64,000 bases of DNA, from the NCBI GenBank assembly GCA_027924585.1, contig BSBM01001387.1, positions 1,054,001 to 1,118,000 of the forward strand, in the 5' to 3' direction. Positions 28,501-40,500 of this stretch are shown here, one piece after another. Numbering within the stretch: the first letter of the stretch is position 1; every line of letters starts with the position of its first letter. The notes beneath the pieces are model-generated. The model did not search any database, was not told the origin of the DNA, and worked only from the letters and a program-made list of their open reading frames with translations. This DNA comes from Larix kaempferi. Its lineage: Eukaryota; Streptophyta; Pinopsida; Pinales; Pinaceae. Position numbers and translations under genes: made by a program.

Positions 28501-31500
28501 GATCACCTCTATTCTCCCTAAGGGGGGTAAATACCAATGAGTATGAATAGTGAACTTCTAAGTCTGAGTAGGGACAGTAATATATATATATAATAGGTCA
28601 ACCAGGTCCATGTATCTATATGATCGCCAGATCATGACACTAAGTGCTATGACATGCTATAAGAATAAGTATAAAAGCAATCTAACCATAACACCGTAAT
28701 ATACCTGCTGAGTCATATACCTGAATGCACATCAACCTGTACCATCATCTGTCCTCTGAAACTGCTGCTGTAACTCTGGGCACTACTGACTGCTCTGTAC
28801 CAATGGTATAATGGCTACATCGGTCATCTCTCTGAGTGTCCTGAAACTCAGTCATGGCATGGGGAATGCAACTGCTGTCCACCATCTGATAGTGATAGCA
28901 ATATAGATGCTCATCTCGGCATCTCAAATGTAAGGGAACTGGCTGAATAGTGTACTGGAATGAGAAAAATAATATATGGTAGCCCGGCTACTATATATGT
29001 GATAACAGTACCTTTCATGTTAGCAGACAACATCATCCTCATACAACACCACAAGTGCATTAGTACAATCATAAGTGTAATAACCCTAATCAATTAATGT
29101 CTTCTCATTCACATGCATTCATACTTTTACCAAGGTGATCAGACAATCTAGAATTAATCATGATTGTACTAATATCAATAATATGAAGACAAACATATTA
29201 TAAACTTAATCATGAAACAGATTTCAAAACATACCTGTATCTTCTCAAGTCATACCTGTCGAGTAGTCTTCTCTATAAGGGTAAAACCCTAACCATCCAA
29301 GGTAGATCACTTGTAAACATCTTATGTATGTTCATGGTGCTAGGATGATAGAATATCAGTGCCATTTAAACTTCTTCATTGCTTCCCTATGAGTCTCCCA
29401 ACTTCGCTAGGGTTTCTTCTTACTTGGAAACCCTAATCTTCAATCTCCTTCCTCCCACAACATTTTGATGGAGGATTAATATCTATGATGAATGGATTCC
29501 AAATCCATTATCAAAGTTTCCAATGTTGCATCAGGTGTCTCCAACATTGTATCAGGTCCTTCCATACCTAAAAACTGAAAACCCTAAGTGAGAGCTTCTT
29601 CCTCCTCTTTCTTGACTTCCTCTGTTGAGCCATTTCAGATGTGCCGGATTGTTTCTAGTGCATCTTTGAAATTTCGAATCTGCACCGTCTGAAACTTCGA
29701 CCTGTGGTATCCTGCCTGTCATCTTTCCAACCCCACAGATCTGAGCTTTAATGGATTCTCCATGAGAGAGATATGCTAAGTGTCGCAACATGACCTGTTT
29801 ATGGGATGAAACAACATAGCAAACTTGTACGGAGTGCCACATGTCACTATTTCAACTTCGGCCTCTGAAACTCAGACCTGTGAAACTACAATTCGTGCCC
29901 TAGCTGTCACTTTTTATGGAATTCCATTTGGAGCTTCCAATCTCGAGATATGACCTTTTTCCCTAGATCACCTATTTAGGACTGCATTCCAAAAGAGGCA
30001 GAAACCCTAACTTGTACGGATCATATCTCAGAAAATACAACGAATCTGAGGCTGCGCTTCGAACACAAGGTACAGGACAATTTCATCTTCGGCCTGTCCA
30101 AGTTTCAGATCCTGAACCTTCGCCAAAATGTATTTATAGCGAAAGTACCACGATGACTAGGTTTTGCTATACAAAACCCTAACTTTCAAATTGTCGCAAG
30201 TGAGACAAGTGTCGTAAGTGCCATACATTGCCTTCCTTCAAGCTAGCTCTGATACCATGTTAAGATTCAATATGCTAAGATATATAACATCAGTATTACA
30301 TTCAATTTCACAACAATAGCATATACAGGATCACTGAAAGACCAACAAGCACAGCATAAACACAAGAGAGAGATTTATCATGGGAAACCCTCATGGGGTA
30401 GAAACCCAGCAAAGCTTCCTCAATATAGATGACCAACAAATACAAAGATGTAATCCCCAAACATGAGCTCCTTCACCTCCTTTGCAGATCTCTCCTTCTC
30501 AGATGCGAGTTTCACAAGTGAGTGTGTTAAATGAGGAACACACCTCCTCTATTTATACTTTACTTCACTTGACTTTTAACCCTAACTAGGTCGGCCCCAA
30601 CTTAACCACTCAACATAATGCTGACTGGGCCGACCCCACTAAGGAAATTAAACACCCCATACAACTGACTCTGGGCCGACCCCACTAGGGATCTTAAACA
30701 CCCCATACAACTGACTCTGGGCCAACCCCACTAGGGAAGTCTAATAGCCCAAGTTACCACATTCTGACGAAGGAATAAACATCTTCGGATATACAATAAA
30801 GTCCCGGTGGAGAAATGAAACATCTCCGGATAAAGTACAAATAGAATATTCTTAGAAGTTACAATATTTCAACAGAAAGGAGGAAAGGAAAGGAGAGAAA
30901 GGAAAGGAGGGGAAAGAAGCTAGAGTAGGAGGGAAAGGGATGAGCGAGGTGGAGGATGAGAGGAGCGAAGGTGGAGGAGGAAGGAAAGAGGGAGGGCGAA
31001 GCTAAAGAGAGGAAGATCGAACCTTAGGGAGAAAAGTAGTGGAGGCCGCTAGGGCTGATTAGGAACTGCAATTAGGGTTAGGGTTTAGTTTTCTAGGGTT
31101 AGTTTATTCACAAAACAAAAGATTAAACTAATTTACAAAATCAAATGCTAAACAAACCTAAAATTAATATTTACAAAAGTACAATTAGGGTTTTAGGTGA
31201 AGGAAGAAAGACAAACTTAGGGTTTTAGTGGATGTTACCCCAAACCCTAGCCTTAGAGGAAGGTGACCAGCCTTCCTCTTGGAGGTATTTCTCCTAGTCA
31301 ACTAGGTTAAGGCTTCTTGAAATAACCTCTAGGGTTCGTTTCAAGAGCCTAAACTAGGGAAAAGTTGGAGATCCAAGGCCAAACTTCATAAAAACCTCCT
31401 CTTGGGAGCGTTTCTACTATGCTAAGGGGATAGAAAAGTAGATAAAGGCCCTATTCAAAGAGAATGCAACCCTAGGGCTACCATTCAATCATTCAAGAAG

Positions 31501-34500
31501 CAAAATTTACCTACCATTCACCAAGCAAGACTTAAAAATGTAAAAGACTTACTTGAGCATGAGTCATTCCAACCATTCTAACATCCACAAAGCATTAGCA
31601 AGACAAACAAAGCATCCAACTTCATCAAAGAGCAAGAAGACCTTCCCTCTCAAGAGGTGCACATCGCTTCATAAAGCCGTTCTAGGGTAAAAAAGTAACA
31701 TAAGTGTTTTGTCCCATAAGTCGTGATTTGAAAATGAAGTGAGGAGATGTTATTTATATGATCCCACACTCACTTTTAAAATAAAACCAAGCTGACATGC
31801 CTTTAAAATGTTAATTTGAAATTATAACATGTCAACTTAAAATTATAACATAAAGTAATATAAAATAATCATACCTGTCGAGATTGCTTGTAGTCTTCTC
31901 TATAAGGGTAAAACCCTAATCATCCAAGGTATATTACTTGTAAACATCTTATATATGTTCATGGTGCTAGGATGATAGAATATCAATGCCATTTAAACCT
32001 CCTTCATTGCTGCCCTATGAGTCTCCCAACTTTGCTAGGGTTTCTTCTTACTTATAGAACCCGAAAAACCCTAATTGTCAATCTCCTTCCTCCCGCAACA
32101 TTTCATGGAAGATTAATATATATGATGAAGAGATTCCAAATCCATTTTCAAAGTTTCCAATGTTGTATCAGGTCCTTCCATACCTAGTAAAATTGAAAAC
32201 CCTAAGTGAGAGCTTCTTCCTCCTCTTCTTTGATTTCCTCCGTTGAGCTATTTCAAATGTACCTTATTGTTTCTGGTGTATCTCTGAAATTTCGGATCCT
32301 CAGGTTCTGAAACTTCGGCCTGTGGTAGCCTAACCTATCATCTTTCCAACCCCACAGATTTTAGCTTCATTGGATTCTCCATGAGAGAGATATGTTAAGT
32401 TTCCCAACATGACATGTTTATGGGATGAAACAGCATAGCGAACTTGTATGGCGTGCCATGTGTCACTGTTTCAACTTCAGCCTCTGATACTCGGACCTAT
32501 GAAACTACAATTCGTTCCCTAACTGTCACTTTTTACAGAATTCCATTTGGAGCTTCCTAGCCCTAGATATGACCTTTTTCCCTAGGTCACCTTTTTATGG
32601 GATGAAACAGCATAGCGAACTTGTACAGAGTGCCACATGTCACTGTTGCAACTTCGGCCTCTAATACTCGGACCTGTGAAACTACAGTCCGTGCCCTAAC
32701 TGTAACTTTTTACGGAATTCCATTTGGAGCTTCCTAGCACGAGATATGACCTTTTTTCCTAGGTCACCTGTTTAGGACTGCACTCTGGAAGAGGCAGAAA
32801 CCCTAACTTGTATGGATCATATCTCACAAAGTACAACGAATCTAAGGCTGAAACTTGGACACAAGGTACAGGAACATGTCATCTTCGGCCTGTCCAAGTT
32901 TCAGATCCTGAACCTTCGCCAAAATTGATTTATAGCGAAAGTTCCACGATGACTAGGTTTTGCTATACAAAGCCCTAGCTTTCAAATTGCCGCAAGTGAA
33001 ACAAGTGTCGTAAATGCCATACATTGCCTTCCTTCAGGCTAGCTCTGATACCATGTTAAGATTCAATATGCTAAGATAGATAACATCAGTGTTCAATTCA
33101 ATTTCACAACAATAGCATATACAGGATCACTGAAAGAATAACAAGCACAACATAAACACAAGAGACACAAATTTATCCTGGGAAACCCTCTAGGGGAAGA
33201 AAAGCCAGCAAAACTTCCTCAATATAGAGGATCAAAAGTACAAAGACAAAACCCCAAACAAGTGCTCCTTCTCCTTGCAGATATCTCTCTCTCTCTCTCC
33301 ATTGCAAATTACACAAGTGAGTGTGTGTGTGAATGAATGAATGAATAAATGAGAGAGCCTAGCTCTCTATTTATACATTCACTTCTACTTTAATTTTACA
33401 ATTTGGCATGTCAGTCTCAACTAACTTTACCACTCAATTAATGTTGACTGGGCTGACTCCTCTAGGGGACTTAAAAACCCCATTACATTTGACTCTAGGA
33501 GGATCTAATGCCCCGACTTACAAAGGAGGATTTACCTCAATGACTTTACATGACCAAATGTAATAATAACATCCCAACGGAGGAATAAAACATCTCCGGA
33601 TAAATTACAATAATAAAGTACAATAGAATATTCTTTGAAGTTACAATATTTCAACACTCTTGAACTATGAAACAAAGAGATTTTCAAGGCAATTGGCAAT
33701 TATATAGGGTCATACACTGATTTGGAAGAAAACACCTTCTCTAAGGTTAATAGAACAATGACCAATTATCGTGGAGATAGATATTAGAAAAGGCATTTTA
33801 AAGGTTGTAAAGATTGAAATATTGTTAGGTTCTAGACTATTTGATAATTTCATTTACATGTATGATTTGCCCTGTCCGTGGGCATTTGAAGGACAAATGC
33901 CCACGGTTTGGGGGGAAATGGGAATGGAAGAAGACCTCCAAATCAATTTTGGCAAAATTAAAGCATTTGGTTAGGGTAAAACTTCAATCGGTGATATACC
34001 TAGAGATGGTCCTAAGGCTAAGCACCATTCCTCTTGGTGCCTAGTTCTCTTCCACAATATAGCTCTGCATCGTATGCCAAGGCCCCATCCTCCTCAACAT
34101 GCACACCATGTAAAGACGTCAATGCCACATAAGATAACTACCTCCATAAGAAGTGTGCCTCCTCTAGCAGATACCCTAAGGACAAGAAACCACCTATAGT
34201 AAGCTCTCCAAATGTCAATCAACCAAAATAGTCTAAGATACAACAAGGGGCTAGGATTTCACCATGAAGCACACCCCTAGGATGGTGTAAACATATTCAA
34301 AGCAACCCAAAGGCTAAGAGAAATTCAAGTCTATGCTATATGACAAGGTGTGAAGCCACATTCAAGGTATGACTACAGTTATTGCTAAATAACGAACTAG
34401 GACCATGAAGCAGTAACAATAAGACAATGATCTCCATGGGTAGCTCGACTGGCTATATAATGTATCCCTAAAGGCAAGTTTTGAAATCATAAATTGGACT

Positions 34501-37500
34501 CAAAACATCAGGTATCTAGATATGGTGTTTGACTAGAACTACATGTTTTTCAAGTGTTTAAAGCTGATTGATAATTTTCGTGCAGCATTATACTGCCCCA
34601 AGTACTTGGAACATATTCATCATTGATGACCTTGATAGCAACAAGATTAAATCTAATAAAAGAAACTTGTACAATGACAATGCCAATTCCAATTCAACCA
34701 TCCTTAAGTGATGTATATCAAAGCCATCAAGACACATAAAACATAAGTAATCCATCTATAATTAAATCAATACCTCTAGATGGATCCATTTTCCCTAAAC
34801 AGTGTCACCAGACAGTTTATTGGCAAGATTTATCTCCATTCAAATTCTGTTTTAATATTTCTATCCATATAAGTTTTGACTCTTGATCTAATGGACCATA
34901 GAGTAGACTTATCTGCCTCTTCCTCCCTCATTATATTATTGAAACCCAACAAATAGGATTCCTCATAGTTCCACACATGCTGGAACAAGTTCAGAAGGTT
35001 GTTGATTTGATAAACACATCTCTAAAGCTAGTTAGCATAATAATTTCCCCCCATCAGAAACACATTAAGTCAAAAGCTTTATCCTTTTTCATCCCTGAGC
35101 AATTATTTAACTAAATCAAGTTAAGATACATAATTCATTGCACTCTCTCTGCACCAGTACAGCTTGGGAGATTAAGCCGACTTCCCAATAAACGCCTGCT
35201 GCCATACTATATTTTATTCCATAATTCTTTAACCAGGTAGGATTCACTAGTGTGAGCAATAAGTTGCATCATTCACACATCAAGCAAATGCAAAAATAAT
35301 TGTCAGGAATCTAGCAGCCAATCAAATATGAATCAGACTACTTTGCAATAGGCATCATAGACAAATTGCAAATGGTAAATGAAGCCATATAAAGAATATC
35401 TAGAGACTATATGTTCATTTAGTAGTTTCCTGCACTCAGTAAGCCTTCCAAATGGAAAAATTGATTAACTATATAAATTATGAACACAATCAATAGAATA
35501 ACAGGCAAAACAGACATGGACAACCACTATTGCAATCAAATAGAATAGTAAGACTTGGATAAGCAAACAATGAGAATCACTCACCATGAATTTTGCATGT
35601 GCTGGATTTGCAGCAAGGTCCCACAAAACACATCCAGCCTCTTCCTGTGGATCTTCATGTGCCTTTGATTCTGTGTGCTCTGTGTCATCTAACATATTTC
35701 CCACTTCCTGTCTAAGGTAAGCATTTTTTCTTTCAATGCTTGAAAACTCATCTTTTGCTAGCAAATTTTGATGGTCATCCTCTACTTGCATATGCCTTTG
35801 ATTGTTTTCTCTGTTGGTTGAAATTTCCTGAGAAACATCCCCTTGATGATTACAAGAACCAGGAGCCTCGGGATCATTGTTAGTATTATTTGTCTTTCTA
35901 TTTGCAGTCACAGAGGACTGATCCTGCATCCTCTCCATAGGATTGTTGTCCTTAGCTGATGTAACATCAATTTCATCTTGCTGTGATTCATGTTTCAGTC
36001 CAGCACCATGTGGCAGAAGCTGACGAATCAGATGTATTATATAGCTTGGATCAACTAAAGTTGAAGTATCAAAATGCTGCAATATAAAGCAATTGTCACC
36101 TCATTTATGCCATAGAACCACAATAAATGTCAAAACCATACAGGAAAATGAAGTAAAACATAACTAAACTTTCTCTGTCCGAAAGGTATGACAAACCCCC
36201 CTCAGACTCTCCTAAAAACAAAAAATATAAATGTGTAGAAATGAAATATATTATCCAACAAATTAGGATCAACCAAGTAAAACATAACTAAACTTTCCCT
36301 GTCCGAAAGGTATGACAAACCCCCCTCGGACTCTCCTAAAAACAAAAAATATAAATGTGTAGAAATGAAATATATTATCCAACAAATTAGGATCAACCTT
36401 CTTACAGCTTGTAAGTATTTGAATGCATATCTATTAAATAACTAAGGTATTGAATCTTGACATACTGTGCATCAATGCAGGAAAATCTAAAGTTCAAGCA
36501 GGAACTTTAATATTTAGAGGCAGAATCTGCTGGAAAAAGAATTGGTTGTCTACGACAAAATATAAGAGACTATATCAAGTTAACAGTAATATCTAGATTC
36601 GAAAACTTATATTTGAGAGAACATTTAACACCAAAGGAGCTACTCTAGTGCAATCTATATCAGAACACTTTAATACTTTATGACATCCTAATGAAAGTAA
36701 TAAACTGGCAAGAAGCTACAATCATAACATCTAGCCCCGTGGAAATCAATCATGGGAACATTTACACTACAAAAATTTAACTTGAGGTATTTTAACTGAT
36801 AACTTGTTTCAACCCACAGGATTGCAAACTTGTTTCATCCCACAGGATTGCAAGCTACAAACCATACACAGTAAATGCACAAACATGTGCAGCTTAGTAT
36901 AACATGCACGCCATTTATCCCCATAGAAATCAATCATGGGAACTGTTTATGTACAACCTAGCAGCCTCCTGATTAGCAAGGAAAATCAGCCATTAACCCG
37001 GCACAACTATGGGATTTCTCTCCCAACATGTCACTACCGAAGTGGAACCCCTCTTTTAGGCTTCCTAGACCTCCAGGCAAATAGACCTAGACTAACCAAG
37101 AAAAAGACCCTAACCAGATTTTCCTTGATATCAACCAACAAATGTTAGTTAACTCAAGTACTTATCTAGTTACTTTTTTAAGAAAAAATTGTGTCCTAGC
37201 TAGGTAAAAGGGTTTAAGATGGAGACACGCACATTAGGCTATAGGTGGTTAATGATAATTGCAATATTAAAGTTCACATACCACACCAATTTAACCAATA
37301 AGCAAAACAAGGCAACAAATGATATAGCAATATTACAAGTTACCATTGAAAAATAGAATGAATGAGATGTTTGATTATAGGCTATAGCTCATAAACATAT
37401 GAATTAAACCACATTTCCTTGTGAATAGCAATCCCCAAGATGAAAAGGCTCAAGTCAATCAAGGAGTGTCAAGCTATTGTAGCCCTTCGATATACCTTTG

Positions 37501-40500
37501 AGCTATGTCAAGAGAAATCTTCCCAAATATTGTTTTCAGTACACTACAATAACAAGACGGTCAAAAGATGATTTCAGGATTCCTAGGGGGACTTCTGATA
37601 TACTGAAGGTGAGTGGAAGTAAATCCATGTTCAAGTCCTGTCTAATGCAATATTACTCGAAGGGGGTATTGAAAGGAGTTACAACAGTGGCCAACACTGC
37701 CCCAATGAATGGAACAACCTATGCTTAAGAATCTACTGTATTCACAGTCGATAATGGTATCCCCCAACTATAGATTTACAAGGCTAACGACGGATCCTTG
37801 TTGTCATTTATAGAATTCGGAACCCGTCTTCTACCCATTGATAATGTTCCCAAATATAGACAATATGGAGCTATGTGAATGAATTAAACATGTCATTAAA
37901 TTGCGCCACCATAACATATGAAATGAAACTTCAAGCATAAGATTGTAGATTTTTCAGATAAGACTCACTGAAAATCACAGATCCCAACTTGGTCTCAAGT
38001 CTCTCTAAGACACATGCATGTACTAAAACCCAATTCTCAATCCCTAAGAATGTATCAGCACATACAATAACTTATAACATGAAACACATGAGATCTATGT
38101 ACAACTTTACACAATATAGCGATCACACATGAAACTTGGACACAAAAGTTTTTGGTCAAAGACCCTAGAAAAACCCTTACGGGAAAACCGGTGAGAGAGT
38201 ATAGAACAGCTTTTATAATCTTAAGCAGTTTATAACACTGTTGAAAAAGTTACCGATTTTTCAGAAAAAAGTGGCAAAATCGTGATTTTTTCCTCTAGTC
38301 GATTTTTTGGCAAGGAAAAATTGCAATTTTTTTAAATTTGAATGTTGCGCGATTTTTTGGTAATTAGCGCACCATAATGGAAAAAATTGCCAAGGAGACT
38401 TTTTCTCAGTTTTAAAAACTCGGAATTTAAAAAAAAAATTGATGAGATTTTACAACTGACATTGAAGTCAACAATACTAAATGGTAATTCTTAAATTTTT
38501 AACATTACCATTAAATGTTCCAGGATGTTTGAGAGTGGTTCCAACCTCATCGGACTTCATATGCAAAAAGTAGAATTTTTTATCCCATTCAGAATTCAAC
38601 AAACTTAATGGTTTTCAGGATTTCAGTATTGCAACATTTCCACTGGATTCTATCATGTATGTGGGTAAGGGATTGGAATTTAATCAAGCACATCAAACTC
38701 TCTATGTATCTTGATGTTGGTGGTGTTGATGCCTGATTGTTGAAGTCGATTGAATTCCTCTGTCATGACCTTAATAAAAAATGTACCCTTCAATCAAGCA
38801 AAATCACTTATTAAGCATGCGAAGCTCTTTCTACCTTATTTTAACACTTGGACTAAGAAGTTTCATCAAAATTGGAGGGTGTTAACTAATGTCCTTGGAG
38901 GATCAACTTCGATATTAGAGGTAGAGGCAAGGGCTAGAGACTAGAGGTGGGGGGTCATGGTGCTATTGATGAATAAGATCCCAACATAGACAATGATTTT
39001 GATGATTATGTTTTTTCAATTTTGATTTAGATATGTATTGCACTTGGTGCCATTTTGATATATTCACCCCTAGATGGTATTGTTATCACTCAAAGTGTAG
39101 CTACCACCAAAGGTATCCTATCCGGGACGGTAGAGGTAGGGTAGCTAACCAAGTGACACCGCAAGGGCTTCGTCCACTACTGTAAAGAGGTACTTGTCAC
39201 GCCGGACGGGCTCTTGTCACTTTAGATCAAGCCAACGCAAGATCAAGGGGGAGACCCTTACTAGCCTATGAGGGCTAGCGAACCAACATGAGACACTTTG
39301 CCATCATGAAATAATTTAAACCTTGTGGAACACTTGTTTAAGGAGGACTTTAATGAAGATAATTTGATAGGGTCACGACACAAATATTTAAACATATAAA
39401 AGTCTAGCATACTTACTAAAACATGCACATTGATTCATTGATATAAAGTTATAAAAAATAAAGTTTAAACATATTGACATTGAGATATTCATATGATATA
39501 TGTCCATTGTCATACTACATACAAAATTTTCTTGATGGCATTTCCAAATATGAAATAGAGAATTCGAAAAACATTGAACAATGAACAACATAGTTGATTT
39601 GGCTTCCTCAAGCAATGTCTTCTAGGCCAACTAATGTAGAGTAAGTTTTTTGCCTTCTTCAATCCCAACCAATTTATTTTCATTGGATGAAAGCATTGCT
39701 CCAATTCCTCACAAGATGAGGAACTAGCTACCCGCCCAAGTAATTGTATGTCAAAGTGTTGCAACTAAAGAACATCAACACCATGAAGCCATGTGAAAAA
39801 TGGGCAAATTGAGATCATATCTCAGAGGTATGGCATCCCCATTTACAAGGTACGGCATCCCCGATGAGTGCTACATTCCTATTATTAACGATACAGCACC
39901 CCCATTGGGGCCGCGTCTCGAGTTCTTTGGGGGACATCCCAAAAGAACCCGACCACATTTCGGGAAGGAAAGGACACACATCCTAACCCCGGGTACATGT
40001 GCCCATGCAACATAGTTGAGGACCTAGGTGAGATTGGAGGCTCTTTGTGGGAAAATTTATTCCTTGTACCTGCTACAAGAAGAACAATGTAAAATAGGAA
40101 AAACAAGGTAGAGCTATGTTACAAAATACATTATGTAATGAAACAGGGGCAACAAATAATCAACATAAATAGAACATGCATTCAATTAGCTAATAAACAG
40201 AGATGGGAGGAACATGCATTCAATTAGATAATAAATAGAGATGAGGAGAATATGTTAGAATTTTGATACTTCCAGGATGGTTATGTTAGATCTTCAAACA
40301 ATTTATATTATTATCACAATAACCATATGCAATAGGATCACTGAAAGATGGACAAGCACAGCATAACAAGAGAACACAAAGATTTACAGTAGGAGCCCTC
40401 TCACGGGAAAAACCCAGCAAAACTTCTTCAGTATAGATTCGTCATAAAGTACAATGTCAATCTCATACAATAACCCGAGAACAATATACAATAGAAACCC

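Larger units (their letters stand above)
19983..30874 (-). mobile_element. Copia-1: minus-strand Ty1/copia element, interrupted by giant unit C
   Basis: LTRs at 19983-20554 and 30258-30874 are flanked by the 5-bp duplication gaaag (19978-19982 and 30875-30879). The primer-binding site TGGTATCAGAGC (minus, 30246-30257) matches the initiator-methionine tRNA type. A purine run (minus strand GTTAAGGGGGAG) adjoins the left LTR. Without unit C the element is about 6.4 kb. Only RT and RNase H remnants are found (22061-23531). No gag, protease or integrase frame is visible in the 2.2 kb between the primer site and RT. The partner copy Copia-3 shows the same lack, so the loss predates both insertions. 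Confidence 0.9.
2312..35584 (-). other. SAAL1-like gene, intron 2 (33,273 bp, filled with nested transposable elements)
   Basis: The donor is gtgagtgatt directly after the ATG codon for Met that ends exon 2 (HAKFM). The acceptor is gaacag before GTG GAG AAT. The intron contains LINE and gypsy relics, giant units D, A, B and C, Copia-1 and Copia-4. Most of its length is repeat-derived. That the two exons are separated by 33 kb rests on phase agreement and family continuity. Confidence 0.7.

Noticed and set aside
29552-29842. 96-codon minus-strand frame in the Copia-1 leader as a gag remnant
   Set aside because: No gag helices or zinc knuckle; the same leader sequence in Copia-3 and Copia-4 does not keep the frame.
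31060-31105. Interstitial telomere repeat
   Set aside because: Only a few irregular 'ttagggttag' words; no run of the plant TTTAGGG unit.
35465-35584. Extension of SAAL1-like exon 2 to 35465
   Set aside because: The frame is open by chance past a consensus donor (ATG/gtgagt), and family order requires splicing to exon 3.
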